A stretch of DNA of 64,000 nt, taken from NCBI RefSeq assembly GCF_000234665.1, contig NC_018328.1, positions 692,179 to 756,178 on the forward strand. The letters run 5' to 3'. The DNA is from Leishmania mexicana MHOM/GT/2001/U1103. Its lineage: Eukaryota > Euglenozoa > Kinetoplastea > Trypanosomatida > Trypanosomatidae. The position numbers were made by a program, and so were the translations under genes. How positions within the stretch are numbered: position 1 is the first letter of the stretch; every line of letters begins with the position of its first letter. The notes beneath the pieces were generated by a model. The model did not search any database. It worked only from the letters and a program-made list of their open reading frames with translations, and was not told where the DNA came from. Positions 58,801-64,000 of this stretch are shown one piece after another.

Positions 58801-60167
58801 ACGCCGAGGTTGGCGCTGAGGGAGGCGATGTGCCGGCTGTAGCGCCACTCGGCTCGGCGGCGCTTCAACATAGACAGCACCAGCCGCTGGCCCACCTTTG
58901 TCGCCGTCTTGCAGAGGAGGCTATCGTTGATGTGATGCTCATAGACGGTTGCCACACACGTCATCAGGCGAGGTGCAAAGCGGACGAGCTCCTCCCGTCG
59001 CCCAAGCTTCATAGTCTTCGCGATCGCAAGCAGCACGCCAGGCAGCAGGAAAGGCTGCGACAAGAGTGAGCTGAAGGTGCTATGCGTGCCCTCGGCGAGG
59101 AAGGCCCACGGCGCCTCTGGCGGCACCGCCGCCGCCGCCCCGCCAACACCCATGGTCGCGGTTGGCGAGGTGGACTCCAGAATGAAGCTTGCAAAGTCGA
59201 AGAAGAGCCCTCGATGCCGTGCACTGTCGGGCCGCGTGAGCAGACGGGCGATGAGGAGGGCCGCCGCCTCGCGGCACTTGGACGTGTCGGCGAGGAAGCG
59301 GCTTGCTGTGACAAGGGTGGCGTCTGACAGCGACAGTCGTCGCACCGCCGCCGAGCGGCCACCCTCCTCGGCGGCGTTCGTGTCGACAAGGGCTAGAGAG
59401 AAGGGCACGAGGACGAGGTTCGAGAGCCACAGCAGCAGGCAGTAGCGCACCTCCCACTCGCGCTGCCGCGTCACGTCAGCCACCCACAGCTGAAGCGTGT
59501 AGAAGACGTCCTCGTAGTGCCCCACGTTGTTGGGGAAGTGACTCGTGCAGCACTTCTCTCCGGCGGTCTTGACGACGCTGTAGAGGGCCTTGCAGACTAT
59601 GTGCAGTGGGGTCTTGGGGGCGTCCGCATCGAACATGGTCAAGTCCTGGCCCAGCGCACTCGCCACCACCAGCGTCTGTGTCGCCGTCGCGGACGCCGGT
59701 GGTGCCGATGCCGCCCCAGCTGCCGTGAGTGACTCTCCTGCTCCCGACCCCGCTTCGCGTGCCCACAGCTCCGCGGCGTTGGGTAGATAGCGGAGGAGCA
59801 GGTCCACGAGAGGCTGTATCAGCACCTCCAGGTACGGGTGCAAGAGGTGCGGGCTGTTCTGGTAGCGGTCGATGATCTTCGCGAAGCGATCCTCCAACAT
59901 GGCAGCCACTCCGTTGGGGTCCTGACCGACAGAGGGCAACAGTTGTTTATTTGTGGGCGGCAGCAGCTCTGCAGCGCGCGCGAGCAGAGCGGCACACTCC
60001 GCCTCCTCCTCGAAGAACGAAGGGTCGCACGCCTCTTCGTCACCGTTGTTGTCTTGCATGCTCGCGTCCGCAGCGACGGCCGTGTCCTCCTCAGCGTCGG
60101 GCGGATCGCCGGCGCCGACCATCGCCGCCGCTGGCGCGGAATCACTTGTATCCGCCCACGCGTCCAT
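55899..60167 (-). CDS. TBCD: Tubulin-folding cofactor D (TBCD)
   Basis: A 1422 aa HEAT/ARM-repeat protein. TBCD-type motifs: near the N-terminus KIIDRYQNSPHLLHPYLEVL, then WEVRYCLLLWLSNLVLVPFS; a central block with VVRWSAAKGIGRVCERLP and VREVNVRRAAAAAFQEC-like repeats; ALGLVAIREPAATILEDVLP, with ATRHGAILAIAELI and ILDWVQHAAADTFC further on; and a C-terminal EVRRGAWTLALTMIASRYPK. The protein captures beta-tubulin and assembles the alpha/beta heterodimer with cofactors C and E; it interacts with Arl2. Slightly longer than the human protein (1192 aa), with an acidic N-terminal extension and small loops. The first ATG, MDAWADTSDS at 60167, lies 37 nt after a strong polypyrimidine-AG and is used instead of the upstream frame from 60269. 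Confidence 0.93.
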   Translation of the reverse strand: MDAWADTSDSAPAAAMVGAGDPPDAEEDTAVAADASMQDNNGDEEACDPSFFEEEAECAALLARAAELLPPTNKQLLPSVGQDPNGVAAMLEDRFAKIIDRYQNSPHLLHPYLEVLIQPLVDLLLRYLPNAAELWAREAGSGAGESLTAAGAASAPPASATATQTLVVASALGQDLTMFDADAPKTPLHIVCKALYSVVKTAGEKCCTSHFPNNVGHYEDVFYTLQLWVADVTRQREWEVRYCLLLWLSNLVLVPFSLALVDTNAAEEGGRSAAVRRLSLSDATLVTASRFLADTSKCREAAALLIARLLTRPDSARHRGLFFDFASFILESTSPTATMGVGGAAAAVPPEAPWAFLAEGTHSTFSSLLSQPFLLPGVLLAIAKTMKLGRREELVRFAPRLMTCVATVYEHHINDSLLCKTATKVGQRLVLSMLKRRRAEWRYSRHIASLSANLGVAGAEGAAQLSVRQGEEAGRDDVGEDTIGGLDGYEESLETGVGLLLHAVGHKDTVVRWSAAKGIGRVCERLPAMFAEEIMGEVLGVFRNAYSDAHWHGGLLTIAELCRRSLVGTALLEKVVPLVSEGLVYDLSKGTYSVGAHVRDAACYTCWSVARAYNAEDLVIHVRELSVALVVTALFDREVNVRRAAAAAFQECVGRLGNFEHGIELVTTVDFFSLASLRNAYTVVAPVVAQYDTYRDGMLLVLVGAKLLHWDRNVRQMAAIALGLVAIREPAATILEDVLPELLRRVEDTTVATRHGAILAIAELIRNLTPSAWSERHIVQFIGMLTSLEASRGFSARGGTHIRQACCVMLQAIAGQSLPLPNTVEVSRVGGRVDKVRTLAVVFAFLKDSWDNILDWVQHAAADTFCAVAQTYFVKFLPFFHGKVLTEMYEGCLPTQRVLSRRGFLAAAGGLPATLLNAPWAPGATTSADGATSGASTPLAFEAFLPVLQRASLLSAEDLQNPELADAHVRRNAVRALAQVLVRIDPGAPPVTPAWYTAVMEGTVLQALQDYATDKRGDVGSFVRLAVLEELPSLLTYGLTAAAAVPLCTAATQTRVLQGVVRCVLEKLDRVRAVAGGVLARVLLDEPCDKAFWADGADKDVGLSNDELSIKTEVALFRTHLRRLVAHPNGEDRDTGGERGEPLAWNNTQQVISCIGPFVLIHCPVSLANAAMEGLVVAAGDLSEHVRRPAAAALLSAFHGDHATSAEASAALPQRLSACLMDVLVAHEHEERMLKPASRVLDLLINESVFAVEQHRAVLEMLRKELKHFALNIIVLLAMVPLLTNMCRSPDIEVRRGAWTLALTMIASRYPKVRAKVATDLYASLLVLTSGAVAPEGLPREGCRCAMAHLMLVQWDGSDAARTRTARDELYNMLKIDPPATRAASAGESANKDAQRGAMQPARSQRGAVAATYKSLVQEAGY

Positions 60168-60203
60168 TGGCGCCTTCTCGACGTGAGGTGACGGCACCCT
60201 CAG

Positions 60204-60235
60204 CTGGGGAGAGACGCGAGAGTAACAACAAGAAG
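60204..60235 (-). promoter_or_regulatory. Predicted spliced-leader acceptor of TBCD
   Basis: On the minus strand a long pyrimidine-rich tract (about 60235-60206) ends in CCCCAG with AG at 60205-60204, 37 nt upstream of the TBCD ATG. This is a textbook trypanosomatid acceptor and supports the chosen start. Not tested with RNA data. Confidence 0.5.
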
Positions 60236-60779
60236 GGGGTTTGAGGGCCGAAGTGCTGCGCCAAAGCAAGTTAGCTGGCCTGCGTTTGTGTGGCTTACTA
60301 AGCTACTGACGACGGTCTTAGTCCGACCGCCGTCTGTCTCTGTGCGTCTGTGACTGTGCTCGTTCCCTTGTGGGCTCGTGTGCTCATGGGACGTCGCAGA
60401 GAGCAGCCGGACAACGTGACATGTGCGAGCGAAACGAAGATGGGGAGCAAGATGAGGTAGGAGCGAAGGAGGCAACCGCCGAGATGGCGTGGGGGAGGCC
60501 GGCGAGCAGCCCTGCGATCAGAAGAGCTCCAGCTCGCTAAGGAGAGGTTGGGGGTGGGTGGGTGGGGAGTGGCGCATGGAAGAGCAGACGCCACATGATG
60601 CCATGCATCAACTTGCAAGGCTCTTTGTCCGCGCGGTGCCTCCCCATTGCAAAGTAGTTAGGCACCAGAGTGCCAGCCTTTCTCAATTACCAGTGCATTG
60701 CCCACTCCCATCCGCAGGACGAGTCGATGGGATGACAGACACCTCCTTGCTTCTACAGTTTTGTTTCGTTAGGGGATAT

Positions 60780-61300
60780 GCAGGCCCTGATCACCGGGGT
60801 ACACCTCATACAGCGCATGGCATCTCAGGGCACGGCGCCCCCACTCAGTGGGCGGACGCCAAGCAGCCCCCACCTAACCCTGCCAATGCCAAGCCACGTC
60901 GCGTGGTGACAGGGCCAAGCACCTACAAGGTAGGGGAGGTCAGAGCGACGCACCACCACTAATGCCGGCGGCCAGGTCCTGGACGGGCGCTGCGTCGGAG
61001 CGACCTGCGGCGGCGAGCACGCCTGTGCGCCGCCCACATGACCAGGCAGTGTGTCGGCGTGACTCGAGCGCGGCTCCGCCGGCCCTCACACTGCCCACTG
61101 GGGCGAGGGGTGCGCATGAGCCGCCGCGAAGCGGGTGGGTGGGTGGGTGGAGGGTTTGAGGCCGACGCCATGCTCCGATGGCTGAGGCGGCGCATTGCCC
61201 TGGCGCGTGTGTCGACGGATGCTTCGCACCACGCGATGGGTGGCGTGTGACCTCACGCTGTGTGTGCGGCAGAGAAAATCGGACACGCGGAAGAGGAGAA
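60780..61300 (+). mobile_element. SIDER-like short retroposon, copy 4 (diverged, inverted)
   Basis: Reads on the plus strand as the reverse orientation of copies 1-3. Shared landmarks in order are GCCAAGCAGCCCC, CAGGGCCA, CGGTCAGGTCCTGGA-like, TCCGATGGCTGAGGCGGCGC and TGTGTGCGGCAG followed by A/G-rich then CGGACAC. It carries many substitutions and small indels, including extra GGGT units near 61133-61150, so it is much older than copies 1-3. It lies in the 3' UTR of the SDR gene, antisense relative to the orientation seen in the other copies. Confidence 0.7.
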
Positions 61301-61469
61301 GAATGTTGAGTGCATGAGAATCGCCGGCACGCGCACGCGCAAGGAAAACCGAAGCGAACGGGACGAAATACAGGGAGCACACGGGAGCCAAAGAAAGGGA
61401 ACAAGAGGAGGAGAGGGGGTGCGCGCATGCACATCTACAATGATACATCACCGTGCCTGTGTGTGCACA

Positions 61470-62249
61470 CTACTTGGCCGTCATACGGGTCGCCCCGTCA
61501 AGGCGAACACACTCGCCATTCATGTATCGGTTCGAGAAGAGAAAGAAGACCAGGTGCGCAAACTCCTCAGGCTTGCCAAGACGGGGCGGGTACGGGACAG
61601 TCGCCCCTAGCGCCGCACCCAAGTCGGGCGGGAGCAGTGGTGTCTCCATGATGCCGGGGCAGATGGTGTTGACGCGAATGCGCTGCCCAGCAAACTCGCG
61701 GGCCAACGGCAGTGTCAGACTCACGATGCCGCCCTTGCTGGCTGCGTAGGCGGCCTGGCCGATCTGACCCTCGTAGGCCGCCACACTCGCGGTGTTCACA
61801 ATAACGCCTCGGTCCTCATCAGCGCCGATCTGCGCGGTGTTTCTCTGCATTGCTTCGGCGGCCAACCGGCATACGTTGAACGTACCAATGAGGTTTACCT
61901 GCACAGCCTTGCTGAAGAGGTCGAGGGAGTGAGCGCCCTTCTTGCCTACGACCTTCGCCGCTGGGCAGATGCCGGCACAGTTGACGACGCCGAAGAGCGG
62001 CTTGCCGGCGAACTCCTCCGCTGCCTTGATGGCCACCTGCACCTCGGTCTCGCTACAGACATCTGTGGCAACAAACTTTCCGTTGATCTCCTTCGACACC
62101 TGCTCCCCCTGCGCAGTGTTGCGGTCCAGCAGCGTCACCTTGGCGCCCATCTGCGCTAGAAAGCGTGCGGTGGCGGCCCCGAGCCCGGAGGCCGCCCCTG
62201 TTACCAGGATGGGGCGGCCGGTGATCGACTGAATGGACTTGCCCTGCAT
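61470..62249 (-). CDS. Short-chain dehydrogenase, HSD10/3-hydroxyacyl-CoA dehydrogenase type II-like
   Basis: A 259 aa classical SDR of full length. NAD-binding TGAASGLGAATARFLA (about 17-32), acidic DRN after beta-2 (NAD preference), VVNCAGICPA, NTASVAAYEGQIGQAAYAAS with the catalytic Ser and YAASK (Tyr-x-x-x-Lys), and VNTICPGIMETPLL. The insert and C-terminus (GKPEEFAHLVFFLFSNRYMN, then GECVRLDGATRM) are typical of 3-hydroxyacyl-CoA dehydrogenase type 2 (HSD17B10/HADH2), which oxidises short-chain 3-hydroxyacyl-CoA in mitochondria. There is no SKL-type glycosomal signal at the C-terminus (ends MTAK) and no obvious long presequence. MQGKSIQ at 62249 is the only reasonable ATG. Confidence 0.9.
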   Translation of the reverse strand: MQGKSIQSITGRPILVTGAASGLGAATARFLAQMGAKVTLLDRNTAQGEQVSKEINGKFVATDVCSETEVQVAIKAAEEFAGKPLFGVVNCAGICPAAKVVGKKGAHSLDLFSKAVQVNLIGTFNVCRLAAEAMQRNTAQIGADEDRGVIVNTASVAAYEGQIGQAAYAASKGGIVSLTLPLAREFAGQRIRVNTICPGIMETPLLPPDLGAALGATVPYPPRLGKPEEFAHLVFFLFSNRYMNGECVRLDGATRMTAK

Positions 62250-63330
62250 GACTCTCTCGGCAGCAGTAGGAAGAAAGGGGCGGAGAACGACTTGGTAATG
62301 TGGCAGGAACGAGTTCAGCAGTGGCGGGGAAAGATGTGGATGGGCAGGAGTGTAAAGGGGGAGGGGGGAGGGGAGAGGGGAGAGGGAGAGCCAGCACGGA
62401 GAGGAGCAGCGCTCAGTCGTGTCCGTCTGTCGCAGTGCTGCGGCTCAATGCAGTCAGTCGCCCCGCCGCTGTTGTCGCTGTCTGTCCGTCAAAGGGAGAG
62501 GGGAGGGTGAGAGGGGGCTCTGCCAGGAAGGGGATACGTAGGGCCAAACGGAAGGGAAAGTGTTGGTGCAACAGCAAGAGCAAGAGAAGAAACCAAGGCA
62601 CATGCCGTTGCGGAGAGCTGCGGGTCTGATTCGCCGTGGAGAGGGAGGGCTGAGGGGTGGGGGAGAGGAGAGGGCGATCGTGACGACACTAAGCTCTTTG
62701 CCACGACGGTGGGCACGCGCGCCTGCACGCGGATCTACGTGAAGGCGTGTATGTGCGTGTGCGTGCGTGGGTGGGTGGGTGAGTGGGGGGAGCTTGCCGC
62801 CTGCACTGCGCTTTGTCGCGGCAAGAGTGCAAAGATGGCGAGACGCATCACCATCGTGGTCGCTGCGCGTCAAAAAGGGCGGGTTTTGGTGCCTTCAGTG
62901 AGCGCAATGGCCCCCCTTCCCGTCGGTCAAGCACCGAGTGTATACAGAGTGATATGCAGCCGTGGCTCTCTCCACCCTCTGCGAGCTAGCGCTGAGGATG
63001 CACAAGCAGCACACGTGCTCGGCTGCCTTATCGACCATTGATACAACGTACCTGTTGCTTTTTTCCTCAGCTTTATAAAGCATTGCGCCCCTTCCCCGTC
63101 CGTCGCCACCCATGGAGCCCTCACACGCGTGGAGCACCGGAGGGGGAGGGAGAGACATGCATAGGCAACATGACGGACGTAGAGGAGGAGGGAAGGGGGG
63201 AGGGCTGAGCAAAACGCCGCTTTCTCACCTACGCTAGCAGACCAGTGCGCCTGCACACGCACCCGAGACACACACGCGCACACGAGAGACACCCTCACCG
63301 ATGTACGGCAGCCCAGACCATGTGCGTTGG
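62250..63330. other. 1.1-kb spacer
   Basis: No supportable gene. Pyrimidine tract in the sense strand immediately upstream of the SDR ATG (62264-62290), G runs at about 62357-62370 and a GT/GGGT stretch at 62751-62790. Contains the BOLA3-like 3' UTR. Confidence 0.5.
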
Positions 63331-63597
63331 TTACTGGCTCTTGGTGTTGAGTGTGAAGCCGTGGATGGCGCTTATTTCCTCCTTCAAGACGCCGTTGACT
63401 AGACGATGCTGTTGGATGAGCGACTTGCCCTGGAAGACCGGCGATACGATGTCAATGTTGAAGAAGCTGCCGCAGCCGGCGCTGACATCGACGACACGGA
63501 TGGACTGGACGGGCTTCAGGGCCTCGCTCGACTCCAGCTTTGCCTGGATGTCGGCTGCCGTGTAGGCGGCGAGGAGGCGTGGCGCAACTCGAAACAT
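63331..63597 (-). CDS. BOLA3: BolA-family protein, BOLA3-like (mitochondrial Fe-S factor)
   Basis: An 88 aa protein with an almost complete BolA fold. [20 protein letters not shown] carries the Cys in the BOLA3-specific loop, and [20 protein letters not shown] contains the helix-turn-helix-like segment with the invariant His of the H-x-x-V-N motif, followed by [12 protein letters not shown]3 works with monothiol glutaredoxin GLRX5 and NFU1 to deliver 4Fe-4S clusters to lipoate-related mitochondrial enzymes. The N-terminus [13 protein letters not shown] can act as a short mitochondrial presequence. The frame continues upstream, but its longer forms are proline-rich; the ATG at 63597 fits the family length. 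Confidence 0.9.
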   Translation of the reverse strand: MFRVAPRLLAAYTAADIQAKLESSEALKPVQSIRVVDVSAGCGSFFNIDIVSPVFQGKSLIQQHRLVNGVLKEEISAIHGFTLNTKSQ

Positions 63598-64000
63598 AAA
63601 CGCCCTCGGTAGGAGGAGGAAAGGGTAGTTGGGGAGAATCTGTAGATGGAACCTGAGAAAGACCCCGATACTGCGTGAGGGGGACGCCGGCTGAGGTGGC
63701 AGTGGTGGTGGTGGGGTGCAGGAGAGCAAGGGTGGGAAGGGCTAGACGAATAGGTAGAGAGGGTGAGGAGGAGGCAAGCGGTGGAGGAAGGAAAAGGGCG
63801 GACAGCGTCACTGCCGTTGGCGCCCCATCACTTCACCTCCGTATTGTGCGCGCTCTCACTCTCGGGTCTGTCGCATCGTTGCCCTTTTACTCCTCCTTTT
63901 TGCGAGCGGGTGTTGCGAGGGAAGATGGGGGGGGGAGAGGGTAGACGCAGCGTTGCTTCGCGCGTAGGTGGTGCCCACCACACAATCCACCGACGACCGT
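63598..64000. other. Right-edge spacer
   Basis: 403 nt upstream of the BOLA3-like gene. No frame entering from the right edge on the minus strand shows recognisable coding sequence before a stop. G run at about 63928-63936. Confidence 0.45.

Larger units (their letters stand above)
60168..61469. other. 1.3-kb spacer with diverged inverted retroposon
   Basis: No gene. It contains the TBCD splice-acceptor region near its left side and a diverged SIDER-like element at about 60780-61300 in the opposite orientation. The remainder, up to the SDR stop at 61470, is the SDR 3' UTR. Confidence 0.5.

Noticed and set aside
61526..61546. Possible tRNA B-box-like GGTTCGA
   Set aside because: Lies inside the SDR coding sequence, lacks a matching A box and cloverleaf; no tRNA gene found in the window.
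1..64000. Strand-switch region or centromere-like region
   Set aside because: All supportable genes are on the minus strand and none of the long spacers is flanked by genes of opposite orientation.

Overview
The window looks like nuclear DNA of a trypanosomatid, most likely a Leishmania or close relative. The support is a GC-rich genome with intronless genes all on one strand (a directional polycistronic unit), long non-coding spacers full of (CA/GT)n and purine/pyrimidine-skewed sequence, polypyrimidine-AG signals upstream of start codons as expected for spliced-leader trans-splicing, and several copies of a ~0.5 kb SIDER-like retroposon in presumed 3' UTRs. Every gene I can support lies on the minus strand, so transcription runs from the right edge (64000) to the left edge (1). 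I see no strand switch, tRNA, rRNA or CRISPR.

In transcription order (right to left) the genes are: BOLA3-like Fe-S factor (63597-63331); HSD10/3-hydroxyacyl-CoA dehydrogenase-like SDR (62249-61470); tubulin-folding cofactor D (60167-55899); class III PI 3-kinase VPS34 (55026-51757); a PCIF1-like cap-adenosine methyltransferase homologue with an altered catalytic tetrapeptide (51251-49479); an Arg/Glu-rich hypothetical protein (49114-48056); a SAXO/MAP6-related axonemal protein (47079-46279); a beta-propeller plus coiled-coil protein that may be a Nup82/88-type nucleoporin (44907-42631); a 984 aa coiled-coil protein (41687-38733); a 791 aa hypothetical protein (38056-35681); a membrane protein (34844-33744); an inositol 1,3,4-trisphosphate 5/6-kinase-like enzyme with a C-terminal CaaX box (32561-30477); a 523 aa coiled-coil protein (29433-27862); a Pam18/Tim14-like J protein with a degenerate HPD (27320-26958); a tiny two-helix membrane ORF (26909-26703); a PTAR1-like prenyltransferase alpha-repeat protein (26446-24989); a PLAA/Doa1 p97 cofactor (24482-21999); two PHO80-type cyclins (20179-18011 and 9302-6495); and a SPRY-LisH protein of RanBPM/GID1 type cut by the left edge (1406-1).

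The right half is ordinary housekeeping: endosome/autophagy lipid signalling, tubulin assembly, mitochondrial Fe-S and fatty-acid functions, mRNA cap modification and flagellar axoneme. From 24.5 to 27.3 kb there is a compact, visibly less GC-rich group of genes with very short spacers, bounded at 27.4-27.6 kb by an extreme G-run block. From 1.4 to 18 kb the picture reverses: the two cyclin genes sit in unusually large gene-free spacers of 5.1 and 8.7 kb, each carrying one of three almost identical retroposon copies. The third copy lies just after the membrane protein at 33.7 kb. A fourth, diverged and inverted copy lies at 60.8-61.3 kb.

The observations I would follow first are the PCIF1 homologue with DVPY in place of NPPF, the CaaX-terminated inositol phosphate kinase, the near-identical retroposons in the presumed 3' UTRs of both cyclins, the degenerate J protein, and a perfect 26-bp inverted repeat at 45.2-45.3 kb.
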